From Gp6-AA40 sp036742665 (GTDB lineage: Bacteria > Acidobacteriota > Vicinamibacteria > Vicinamibacterales > UBA2999), in assembly GCA_036742665.1 (NCBI GenBank), contig DAINQP010000131.1:1-17159 (forward strand): a stretch of DNA of 17,159 bases. Direction: 5' to 3'. A program made the translations under genes and the position numbers. How positions within the stretch are numbered: the first letter of the stretch is position 1; each line of letters begins with the position of its first letter. The notes under the pieces were generated by a model. That model made no database searches. It was not told the origin of the DNA and saw only the letters and a program-made list of their open reading frames with translations. Of this stretch, positions 1-7,282 are shown piece by piece.

Positions 1-1
1 C

Positions 2-322
2 CCGCCACGAGTGTGCGCGGCCTTCGAGTTCCGTCACACGTCCTGGCTCGACGAAGATGTGTACACGAGGTTGCGTGCACGTAACCTCGCGTTGTGCGTC
101 GCCGACAGTGAGAAGCTGTCGACGCCCGTGGAGATCACGGCCGAGTACGCGTATTTTCGACTACGCGACGAAGGGTACCAGGAGGCCGACCTTGCGAAGT
201 GGGCACAGGTGATCCGCGAGAAGACCTCCGACTGTCAGGACGTCTTTGTCTATTTCAAACACGAGGAAAGCGGCAAGGGACCGCAATTCGCCAGGTTCTT
301 CACTGACCAGTTAGCGCTCTAG
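2..322 (+). CDS. DUF72 (YecE-like) family protein, C-terminal part
   Basis: This is the last part of a DUF72 protein whose 5' end lies outside the window. The frame is open from base 2 with no need for the internal GTG at 11. The visible 106 residues begin PPRVCAAFEFRHTSW, matching the conserved segment (E)FRHxSW of this TIM-barrel-like family. They continue with a YAYFRLRDEGY strand-turn that corresponds to the family's YxRxHG region, here without the HG. A late block DVFVYFKHEESGKGPQFARFF corresponds to the usual YVYFNND...NA segment. The biochemical role of DUF72 is not established, so no reaction is assigned. The 117 bp that follow up to the next gene hold only a weak inverted repeat (392-398 with 418-424) and no convincing terminator. 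The family call is fairly sure. Confidence 0.85.
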   Translation, partial: PPRVCAAFEFRHTSWLDEDVYTRLRARNLALCVADSEKLSTPVEITAEYAYFRLRDEGYQEADLAKWAQVIREKTSDCQDVFVYFKHEESGKGPQFARFFTDQLAL

Positions 323-439
323 ACAGGCGATCAGGTTGCCGAACTTGGGCGAGCCGATCGCTAAGTGAAAACCCCAATGACGCAGCGATGTGCGGATTCG
401 TTGTGAATCACGGCTGCAATCCGCGATTTCTGTGACTCA

Positions 440-1573
440 GTGTCATTAATTCTCGGCACGGAGTGTGCGACTGCCGCGCCCGTGCCCAACCTTCTCCAAG
501 CCCCATCAGTGCGCCGTTCGCCGGACGCGCACCGAGCTCCGGACACGACAACCCTTCAGTTCAGCATCACCGGTTACTCCGGCTACGAAGACGACATCCT
601 AAAACTTCTCAACGCCAATCGGCCGGTCACAATGAGTCGCCGATGGCTCGACTGGCGTTACGCGCGCCCGCCCGGCGTTCCCGCTCCCAGAATCTTCTGG
701 ATCAAGTACGGTGACCAGCCGCCGGTTGGCATGGCGTCACTGATCTTCCGTCGCTATTGGGTGAACGGTGAGCCACGCGATATGGCGGTGCTCGGCGACA
801 TCTCGCTCAGCAAAAAGCTTCGCGGTCAGGGACTTGGTCGCGAGCTGATGGAATTCATCGGCCGGCACTTGAGTACCTGGCCGCAGCATGCGGCGTTCGT
901 GGTACCGAACTCAACGGAAGAAGGAGCGCTGACCGGGACGGGGTGGACAACCGCGGGTTCTCTCGTCCCACACGTGTTCGTCGTGGATCCCACGGAGAAA
1001 CTCGAAAGTGTCATGCGACGCCCCTGGTTGGCACACAGCGCCGCGGCCGTGTTCAAACATCTGGTCGCGACCGGCTTGTGGTTGTCCAACCCGCGCAAGT
1101 CGTGGCTCCAGTTCGTCGATGACGTCGATGAGTCGTTCGACACGTTCTGGCGGCAGTTTCCCAAACGCAACATGGTCGTGCGAGACATGAGTCAGGAGAC
1201 GATCAGGTGGCGCTACATGCGTCATCCCGACTCTCGCTTCAGGATCGCGAAGCTCATGAGCCGCGAGGGTCTCGACGGCTATATGGTCTTCGAGGTCGGC
1301 CGCCGCGATCCGATCTGCCGCATCCATGACGTGATCGTCAAGCAACCACGAGACGTTCGACGCATTCTCACGCTGTTCGCACGGCACTTCCAGACCATGG
1401 GCAGCTTGAACACCATCCGCCTCGTCGCCGCCGATGGGCATCCCTACGCGCGCAATCTCTGGACAGCCGGCTTCATGAAGAGACCTGCAGAAGCGGTGTT
1501 TCAAGTCCGCTCGGCCCGAGGCACCTTCGATCAGTGCGCCTGGCACATCACGTCTGGCGATCACGACGTGTGA
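440..1573 (+). CDS. GNAT-family acyltransferase with two GNAT-like halves
   Basis: The protein is predicted to transfer an acyl group from acyl-CoA; the substrate is unknown. The N-terminal half carries a clear acetyl-CoA-binding motif, LRGQGLGRELM (residues 127-137), after strands typical of GNAT motif A. A WLDWRY block (69-74) is echoed by IRWRY (255-259) in the C-terminal half. Both blocks sit in the same kind of context, before a strand of the form RxxxFWIKY or RFRIAKL, which suggests a duplicated GNAT fold like that of some acyltransferases near polysaccharide genes. The second half lacks an obvious Q/RxxGxG loop and may be catalytically dead. The GTG start at 440 has no Shine-Dalgarno; in-frame GTGs at 482 and 509 are equally possible, and the first 38 or so residues look unconserved. 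The 3' end overlaps the convergent YheT-like gene by 26 bp. Confidence 0.75.
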   Translation: MSLILGTECATAAPVPNLLQAPSVRRSPDAHRAPDTTTLQFSITGYSGYEDDILKLLNANRPVTMSRRWLDWRYARPPGVPAPRIFWIKYGDQPPVGMASLIFRRYWVNGEPRDMAVLGDISLSKKLRGQGLGRELMEFIGRHLSTWPQHAAFVVPNSTEEGALTGTGWTTAGSLVPHVFVVDPTEKLESVMRRPWLAHSAAAVFKHLVATGLWLSNPRKSWLQFVDDVDESFDTFWRQFPKRNMVVRDMSQETIRWRYMRHPDSRFRIAKLMSREGLDGYMVFEVGRRDPICRIHDVIVKQPRDVRRILTLFARHFQTMGSLNTIRLVAADGHPYARNLWTAGFMKRPAEAVFQVRSARGTFDQCAWHITSGDHDV

Positions 1574-2549
1574 CCGCGGGAGCGGTGGCGAATCGCACGA
1601 CTTCCCGTTCGGCCCAGTAACCGTCGTAGTCCCCGCAGCGGCGCTCCACGAACGCACAATGGCCGCCGTTCGGCGTAATCACGACGTTCACGTACGGATT
1701 GTTGGCCACTGACGGTTCGTGAAACGGATCGACCGGCACGAAGGGATCGTCCTTTGCGGTCAGAATCAGCGCTGGCACGCGAATGCGATCGATGACGCGC
1801 ATCGCGCTCGCCCGATGGTAGTAATCGCTCGCATCGCGAAACCCGTGGTGCGGCGCGGTGAACGCTTCATCGAACTGCCGGACCGTCCAAACGCGACCGA
1901 GCTCCTCCAGCGAGTACTCGTGCGGGAAGATGGCGGCCTTGCGCCGCAACCGGGCTTTCAGCCGGCGCACGAAGTTGAACTCGTACGCGATGTTCGAGCG
2001 CCGCTCCAGCGCCTTCACACACACCGCCAGGTCCATCGTCGGCGACACGGCGCACACGGCTTTGAGCGCCGGAAGCGAGTCGCCGAGCTCGCCGGCAAGC
2101 TTCAGTGCCAGGTTGCCTCCAAGTGAGTAGCCAGCGACTGCCACTGCGTTGATGGCATCGCGATCGATCAGCTCGCGCAGCACGAACAGCGGATCGTTGG
2201 TCAGTCCTGAGTGGTAGAGACCGCGCGAGAGATGCTCGGTCTCGCCACAATTGCGTTGGTTGAGACGAACGACGTTCCAGCCCGCCGCGAAAGCCTTGTC
2301 GGCAATGCCGCCCATGTAGTGCGCGGTGCTCGAGCCCTCCAGGCCGTGCAGCAGCAGCAGCGCGGGATGCTGTGCGGGCTCGGGGTGCCAGTGACAGTGC
2401 GCGAGCACACGTGCATCGGGCGCGACGTCGAAGAAACGTGGCGCGGGCGGCGGAAGTCGCGGGAACGTCCGCGGCTTTGCCCACGCGTAGATCGTCTGGA
2501 CGTGGCCGTTCCTGTAGAGCGGCCTGTAGTCGGAAGCCTTGAAGGTCAC
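1548..2549 (-). CDS. YheT-like alpha/beta hydrolase (COG0429)
   Basis: This cytoplasmic serine hydrolase of the YheT/ABHD1-3 group has 333 residues, a usual length for the family. The opening FKASDYRPLYRNGHVQTI matches the family's N-terminal block (F-P-x-x-NGHxQTI). HGLEGSS (68-74) forms the oxyanion-hole loop. The nucleophile is S142 in GYSLGGN, the acid is D267 or D268 in AKDDPF, and the base is H297 in GGHCAF. Natural substrates are unknown; esterase activity on short or medium acyl esters is typical. The start is a GTG that overlaps the stop of the upstream lipase gene in the string GTGA, so translation is probably coupled; no good ribosome site is seen. Co-transcription of two serine hydrolases suggests a common lipid or ester substrate (inference). 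The last 10-15 residues look unconserved. Confidence 0.9.
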   Translation of the reverse strand: MTFKASDYRPLYRNGHVQTIYAWAKPRTFPRLPPPAPRFFDVAPDARVLAHCHWHPEPAQHPALLLLHGLEGSSTAHYMGGIADKAFAAGWNVVRLNQRNCGETEHLSRGLYHSGLTNDPLFVLRELIDRDAINAVAVAGYSLGGNLALKLAGELGDSLPALKAVCAVSPTMDLAVCVKALERRSNIAYEFNFVRRLKARLRRKAAIFPHEYSLEELGRVWTVRQFDEAFTAPHHGFRDASDYYHRASAMRVIDRIRVPALILTAKDDPFVPVDPFHEPSVANNPYVNVVITPNGGHCAFVERRCGDYDGYWAEREVVRFATAPAVTRRDRQT

Positions 2550-3475
2550 ACCGGCAGAGAGGTCTTGAGCCTGACGAGATAGTGTTTGTGCATCGAGTGA
2601 TCGTCGATTTTTTCGACGCCGCCTTTCAGAATCTCGATCGCCCGTTCACGAAATGCTCTGTCCTGCTCGTCGGTGAAATCGCCGCCGACAAGTTGTTTGA
2701 ACCCGTCGGTGACAAGGCCCGCGACCTGTCCAAGGACGGCGAGGTTCAGCGCGCCTTTCGCGAACGTGAAGGCATCCTTGATCGTCTCCACAGCGGAATC
2801 GGCAGCGCTCGATTCGCCGGCGTGGTCGAAGAACCGTTGGCCGCCGTAGTGACAGAAGCCCATCGAAAACAATGGGACCCTGGGGACGATGTCGCGATCG
2901 TTGACGAATCGAAAAATACCAGACCCCAGCCTGGCGTTGACCGCGTCGGCGAAGTCTTTCGTGCCGACGCGCGGCTGTCCAAACGTGTAGACGCCTTGCA
3001 CGGGAATGTGGCTCACGAACAATGCCTGGGCCCCGCACAGCTCCGCAAGCGCGCCGCCGAGACTGTGGCCGGTGATCCAGATCGTCTTGCTACCGCGATT
3101 CACGAGCCGCCGCGGCAGGATTTCTCCATTGGCCAGCGTCACGCCCCACACCTTCCGAAGCGCGTTGTAGAAGCCCGAATGGACTTTGCCGCCGTCCTTG
3201 TGGTCCCACGGATCGCACGTCGCCCGAAAATCCACGAACCAGTCCATCGGACGGTCCGGCTGCGTGCCGCGAAACGCGACGACGATCGCCTCGCCGCTCT
3301 CGGCGACGAAACCCTGCGTATCGTGGTTGTCGAAAAAGTCAAAAGCACCCGTGAAACCGGCCATCTTCGCCCATTTAGCGCAGCGTTCCGGCGTGTCGTA
3401 CGCCACGGCCGACGCCTGGGCCAGTATCTGAGCATTGGCCGTCGAAAACGATGTCGTACGAGAGTCGAATGCCAT
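2546..3475 (-). CDS. class 3 lipase (Lipase_3 family)
   Basis: This is a 309-residue alpha/beta hydrolase of the fungal-type lipase class 3 family, predicted to cleave acyl esters such as triacylglycerols. It has the blocks VVAFRGTQ (65-72), the nucleophile S138 in TGHSLGGALAELC, YTFGQPRVG (163-171), and NDRDIVPRVP with the likely catalytic D194. A C-terminal DDHSMHKHY probably supplies the catalytic His (H293 by position). No signal peptide is visible, so the protein is probably cytoplasmic or exported by another route. The ATG at 3475 is chosen because AAAGGA lies 8 nt upstream and family similarity begins soon after it. The reading frame stays open to 3790, but that extension would run under the divergent gene and has no homologous look. 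It heads an operon with the YheT-like gene. Confidence 0.9.
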   Translation of the reverse strand: MAFDSRTTSFSTANAQILAQASAVAYDTPERCAKWAKMAGFTGAFDFFDNHDTQGFVAESGEAIVVAFRGTQPDRPMDWFVDFRATCDPWDHKDGGKVHSGFYNALRKVWGVTLANGEILPRRLVNRGSKTIWITGHSLGGALAELCGAQALFVSHIPVQGVYTFGQPRVGTKDFADAVNARLGSGIFRFVNDRDIVPRVPLFSMGFCHYGGQRFFDHAGESSAADSAVETIKDAFTFAKGALNLAVLGQVAGLVTDGFKQLVGGDFTDEQDRAFRERAIEILKGGVEKIDDHSMHKHYLVRLKTSLPV

Positions 3476-3507
3476 CGTGATCGTCCTTTCGCGGGAGCAG
3501 CAGGAGC

Positions 3508-3515
3508 AGTATATT
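3508..3515. promoter_or_regulatory. possible overlapping divergent -10 boxes
   Basis: The string AGTATATT gives TATACT on the minus strand (3513 to 3508), placing a start site near 3501 and a leader of about 26 nt with AAAGGA before the lipase. On the plus strand it gives TATATT (3510-3515), with a leader of about 45 nt before the propeller gene. Neither side has a convincing -35 hexamer. It is the only AT-rich patch in a 91-bp divergent spacer. Confidence 0.4.
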
Positions 3516-3566
3516 CGCCCTGCCGCGCCGAAGCCTCTGGCGAAGGCGGGCTGAGGGAGGCCACCG

Positions 3567-5738
3567 ATGACGCGAAGAGTGTTCCATCTGCAATTGGCTG
3601 CGGTCGGCGTTGCCCTGATGCTCGCCGCACTCGCCGGCGGCGTTGGCAGCGCACAGGCTCCACGCCCAGTCTCCATCGACGGCGACGACATCGGCGGTGT
3701 CGTGACCGGTCCAAAGGGACCGGAAGCCGGCGTGTGGGTCGTCGCCGAGACGACCGATCTTCCCACGCGTCTCATCAAGAGCGTGGTCACCGACGATCAG
3801 GGCCGCTATCTCGTACCCGATCTCCCGAAGGCGACCTACGACGTGTGGGTGCGTGGCTATGGTCTCACTGATTCGCCGAAGACGAAGGCGACACCCGGCA
3901 AGCAGCTGGCCTTGACCGCCGTGCCTGCGCCGAGTCCGCGTGTGGCGGCCGAGTACTATCCCGCGCAGTATTGGCTGTCGCTGCTGCAGGTGCCTCCGGC
4001 GAGCGACTTCCCGGGCACCGGTCCGACCGGCAATGGCATCTCGCCAAGCATGCGTTCGCAGGGCGAGTGGATCCGCAACGTCATCAACACCGATGGTTGT
4101 ACCGGCTGCCATCAGATGGGCAACAAGGCCACGCGCGAGATCCCCGAGAACCTCGGTCGCTTCGAGCATTCGCGCGCCGCGTGGGATCGTCGCATTCAGT
4201 CCGGTCAGGCCGGTGGCGGCATGAGCAGTCGCTTTACGCAGGTCGGCCGTCCGCGTGCGCTGGCAATGTGGGCCGACTGGACCGATCGCATCGCGGGTGG
4301 CGAGCTGCCCGCTGTCGCGCCGTCACGGCCGCAGGGCCGCGAACGGAACGTCGTCGTGACGATGTGGGATTGGGCCGACCCGAAGGCGTATTTGCACGAT
4401 GAGATCGCCAGCGACAAACGCAACCCAATGGTGAACGCGAACGGACCGATCTACGGCGCGCTCGAAGCCAGCGCCGACTACATGCCAGTGGTCGATCCGA
4501 AGAGTCACAACGCGACGCAGATCAAGCTCGTTGTCCGCGACCCGAAGACGCCGAGCGAGGCCAACACGCCGCCGGCGCAGCCGTCGCCGTACTGGGGCGA
4601 GGAAGCGATCTGGACCAGCCAGGCCAACGCGCACAGCTTTGCGATGGACAAGCAGGCGCGGGTGTGGATCGCCGCGCGCATCCGTCCGAATCAGACCGCG
4701 GACTTCTGCAAGGCGGGATCGTCGCACCCGTCGGCCAAGGCGTTTCCGATTACGCAGAGCGGCCGCCAGATGCAGATGTACGACCCCAAAACAAAGATGG
4801 TCACGACCGTCGACACCTGTTTCGGCACTCACCATTTGAATTTCGATGACAACGACGTGCTGTGGTTTACCGGTGGCGGTCCCGTTGAGGGCTGGTTCGA
4901 CACGCGCATCTACGACAAGACCAAGGACGAGCAGAAGGCGCAGGGCTGGACGGTGTTCGTGCTCGACACCAACGGCAATGGCAAGCGTGACGCGTACGTC
5001 GAGCCCGACCAGCCGGTGGATCCGACGAAGGACAAACGGATCAACGCGCCGTTCTACGGCGTGGCGCCGACGCCTGGTGGCGACACCGTATGGGGATCGG
5101 TACTCGGAATGCCGGGATCGCTCGTCCGTCTGACGCTCGGATCGAATCCACCAGAGACGGCGCTCTCCGAGATTTACGAAGTGCCGTGGAAGAATCCCAG
5201 CGCCAAAGCGGAGGGCTTCGCGCCGCGCGGAATGGACGTGGACAGCAACGGCGTCGTGTGGGCTGTGCTCTCGAGCGGGCATTTGGCCAGCTTCGATCGC
5301 CGCAAGTGCAAGGCCCCACTGAATGGCCCGAACGCCACCGGTCAGCACTGCCCAGAAGGCTGGGCGCTCTATCCGCTGCCCGGTCCGAACTACAAGGGTG
5401 CCGTGGAGTCTGGGAGCGCCGACACGGCGTACTACAACTTCATCGATCGGTTCGACATGCTCGGCATTGGCAAGGACGTGCCGCTTGCCACGGGCAACGG
5501 CTCCGAGGCGCTGCTCGCGCTCCTGGACGGCAAGTTCATGACCTTCCGCGTGCCCTATCCGATGGGCTTCTATGCGAAGGGCATCGACGGCCGCATCGAC
5601 GATCCGAAGGGCGGCTGGAAGGGCAAGGGTATCTGGAGCACTTACGCCACGCGCGCGCCGTTCCACGCCGAAGGCGGCAAGGGCACGACCAGCAAGCTGG
5701 TGAAGTTCCAGGTGAGAAACAGTCCGCTGGATAAATAA
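3567..5738 (+). CDS. secreted carboxypeptidase-regulatory-like / c-type haem / beta-propeller protein
   Basis: This exported 723-residue protein has a signal peptide (residues 1-31, ending GSAQA) and three visible regions. Residues 41-118 are a carboxypeptidase-regulatory-like beta-sandwich (GGVVTG...AGVWVVAET...TDDQGRYLVPDLP). A single c-type haem motif, CTGCH, follows at 178-182. From about residue 240 to the end, repeats of the type 'act/decor: VWIAARI', 'VLWFTGGG', 'VWGSVLG', 'VVWAVLSSG' suggest a beta-propeller like that of the Vgb-lyase/SMP-30 group. DTNGNGKRDAYVEP resembles a calcium loop. The role is unknown; a periplasmic electron-transfer or oxidoreductase function fits the haem plus propeller. 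The start is firm: ATG with GAGGGAGG 6 nt upstream. The gene diverges from the lipase gene. Similar architectures are common in Acidobacteriota, where they are usually annotated only by the N-terminal domain. Confidence 0.85.
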   Translation: MTRRVFHLQLAAVGVALMLAALAGGVGSAQAPRPVSIDGDDIGGVVTGPKGPEAGVWVVAETTDLPTRLIKSVVTDDQGRYLVPDLPKATYDVWVRGYGLTDSPKTKATPGKQLALTAVPAPSPRVAAEYYPAQYWLSLLQVPPASDFPGTGPTGNGISPSMRSQGEWIRNVINTDGCTGCHQMGNKATREIPENLGRFEHSRAAWDRRIQSGQAGGGMSSRFTQVGRPRALAMWADWTDRIAGGELPAVAPSRPQGRERNVVVTMWDWADPKAYLHDEIASDKRNPMVNANGPIYGALEASADYMPVVDPKSHNATQIKLVVRDPKTPSEANTPPAQPSPYWGEEAIWTSQANAHSFAMDKQARVWIAARIRPNQTADFCKAGSSHPSAKAFPITQSGRQMQMYDPKTKMVTTVDTCFGTHHLNFDDNDVLWFTGGGPVEGWFDTRIYDKTKDEQKAQGWTVFVLDTNGNGKRDAYVEPDQPVDPTKDKRINAPFYGVAPTPGGDTVWGSVLGMPGSLVRLTLGSNPPETALSEIYEVPWKNPSAKAEGFAPRGMDVDSNGVVWAVLSSGHLASFDRRKCKAPLNGPNATGQHCPEGWALYPLPGPNYKGAVESGSADTAYYNFIDRFDMLGIGKDVPLATGNGSEALLALLDGKFMTFRVPYPMGFYAKGIDGRIDDPKGGWKGKGIWSTYATRAPFHAEGGKGTTSKLVKFQVRNSPLDK

Positions 5739-5739
5739 A

Positions 5740-5805
5740 TCGTTCGAATCGTTCGGGTCGTTCGAACGGTCCGAACGACCCGACCGTCCGAACGATCCGA
5801 ACGAC
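5740..5805. repeat. mirrored 9-bp repeat array forming a long hairpin
   Basis: Three nonamers TCGTTCGAA, TCGTTCGGG and TCGTTCGAA (5740-5766) are followed by the complementary kind in opposite orientation: CCGAACGAC (5771-5779), an 8-bp variant CCGACCGT, CCGAACGAT (5788-5796) and CCGAACGAC (5797-5805). A perfect 12-bp stem, TCGGGTCGTTCG (5753-5764) with CGAACGACCCGA (5772-5783), encloses a 7-nt loop. The outer nonamers can extend it with a bulge. It fills almost the whole 71-bp gap between two plus-strand genes. No T-tract follows, so a simple intrinsic terminator is unlikely; an extragenic repeat element or attenuator is possible. Confidence 0.8.
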
Positions 5806-5809
5806 TGAG

Positions 5810-7282
5810 ATGTTGCTGCGAGCGCTGCTGGCCTTTCTCGCCCTCCCCGGCCTGGTGGCGTTCGCCGTACCGCTGCTGATCGCCTGGCCGCGTGTACGCG
5901 AGGGCTCATTCAATTCCCTCGCTCTCGTCCTGCTCCTTCCCGGCATCACACTCCTGCTCTGGTGCGTGCGGGACTTCTTCGTCACCGGCAAAGGTACGCT
6001 CGCACCGTGGGACCCGCCGCGCTATCTGGTCTCCTCGGGCCCATATCGTTTCTCGCGGAACCCGATGTATGTCGGCGTGAGCCTGATTCTGCTTGGCTGG
6101 GCGATGGCGTTCCGCTCCTCGTCATTGGTCCTGTACGCGCTGATTGTGATGGTCGGCTTTCACCTGCGCGTCGTGTTTGGTGAGGAGCCGTGGCTCGCGC
6201 GGACGCACGAACGCAGATGGAACGACTATCGCTCGCGCGTGCCGCGATGGATCTTTGGGAGCCGGCGCGCCATGGTGTTTTCGTGGCTGGGCGCGTTCGT
6301 GTTGCTCGCGCTCACGGGCCTGATGTACGAGGCCTACGCAGACGCCGAAGCGGCGCGCGACTTTCCGGCGCCTGGGACGATGGTAGACATCGGTGGACGC
6401 CGGCTGCACCTGGTATGCATCGGCCCTGAGGATCCGATGGAACCGATTGTGATGTTCCTGGGCAGCGGCTGGGGCAATGCCGTGAGTGCGTCGAGAGCGC
6501 GTGAACGGCTTGCCACCCGCACGCGCGTGTGCAGTTACGACCGCCTCGGCCAGGGCTGGAGCGATCCCGCGCCCTCCGTGACGACAATCAACGGCACGGC
6601 ACGTGAGCTCGGCGTGCTGCAGGATCGCGCGCGACTGGCTGCCCCGTTTGTGTTGGTCGCCTCGTCGATCGGCGGTCTGACGGCGGAGATGTTCGCGCGG
6701 GTCTATCCCGAACGTGTCGCCGCAATCGTCTTCGTCGACGCGGCGAACGGTCTGATCGTTCCGCGGATGGCGGAGTGGTCCGGCAGGATCACCGCGGCGG
6801 CGTGTACGCTCGGCACCCTGAGCCGATTCGGCGTACTTCGTCTGCTCGATCCGTTCGAGCTCGGCGCAACGTCAGAGGGCGCACGCCGATCGGCCGCGAT
6901 TACGTACGGCGCAAAGACATGGACGGCTATCTGTGCAATGGCGCGCGGTCTCCAGGATACGAAGAAAGAGTTCGCGCAGGCTCCCGCGCTGGGGACCGAT
7001 CTGCCGGTGACGGCGTTGTCCGCATCCACTGCCCGTCACTTCATGCCGCGATTCGTCGAGCGAGTCTTCGATACCAGCGGCGTGAGAGCCGAGCTCGAAG
7101 AGGCGCATCGCGCGATCGCGAAGCGTCCGCATGGGACGTGGAAGAAAGTCCCGAACAGCTCACATCTCATTGCCGATAGTCAGCCTGACGCGGTAGCAGA
7201 CGCCGTGTTCGACATGCTCGACCAGATTCGTGGTGGCGAGTCCTCAGACAGAACTACCGAAGCAACTCGAGCAGCGCAGTGA
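5810..7282 (+). CDS. fusion: isoprenylcysteine methyltransferase-like membrane domain + alpha/beta hydrolase
   Basis: This 490-residue protein joins two enzymes. Residues 1-150 resemble the ICMT/phospholipid methyltransferase family of integral-membrane, SAM-dependent methyltransferases. They show hydrophobic helices near 5-24, 37-55 and 86-121, the signature GPYRFSRNPMYVG (77-89), and a C-terminal block with GEEPWLARTHERRWNDY ending in VPRWIF. A further helix (about 156-174) leads into an alpha/beta hydrolase (190-475) with YDRLGQGWSDP (243-253), a nucleophile elbow ASSIG with S286 (first Gly of GxSxG replaced by Ala), FVDAANG (308-314) and the base H452 in NSSHLI. Methyl acceptor and ester substrate are unknown. 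The start ATG has no clear Shine-Dalgarno because the upstream repeat runs almost to it. The 3' end overlaps the convergent amidohydrolase by 29 bp. Domain calls are firm; the function of the fusion is open. Confidence 0.85.
   Translation: MLLRALLAFLALPGLVAFAVPLLIAWPRVREGSFNSLALVLLLPGITLLLWCVRDFFVTGKGTLAPWDPPRYLVSSGPYRFSRNPMYVGVSLILLGWAMAFRSSSLVLYALIVMVGFHLRVVFGEEPWLARTHERRWNDYRSRVPRWIFGSRRAMVFSWLGAFVLLALTGLMYEAYADAEAARDFPAPGTMVDIGGRRLHLVCIGPEDPMEPIVMFLGSGWGNAVSASRARERLATRTRVCSYDRLGQGWSDPAPSVTTINGTARELGVLQDRARLAAPFVLVASSIGGLTAEMFARVYPERVAAIVFVDAANGLIVPRMAEWSGRITAAACTLGTLSRFGVLRLLDPFELGATSEGARRSAAITYGAKTWTAICAMARGLQDTKKEFAQAPALGTDLPVTALSASTARHFMPRFVERVFDTSGVRAELEEAHRAIAKRPHGTWKKVPNSSHLIADSQPDAVADAVFDMLDQIRGGESSDRTTEATRAAQ

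Noticed and set aside
3484..3495. GTCCTTTCGC as a further REP-like copy
   Set aside because: It matches the loop by chance only; it is the complement of the lipase ribosome site and lacks the second arm and the CGTAG flank.
3476..3790. N-terminal extension of the lipase gene
   Set aside because: It would overlap the start of the divergent gene, lacks family similarity, and AAAGGA points to the ATG at 3475.
2582..3871. Plus-strand open frame of 429 codons across the lipase and propeller starts
   Set aside because: It is opposite to a clear class 3 lipase and then out of frame with the propeller gene; no family features.
4323..5909. Long antisense open frame (528 codons) under the haem-propeller gene
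   Set aside because: Arg/His/Val-rich composition without domains, signal or start site; it is a frame shadow of a GC-rich coding strand, and the plus-strand gene has strong motifs.
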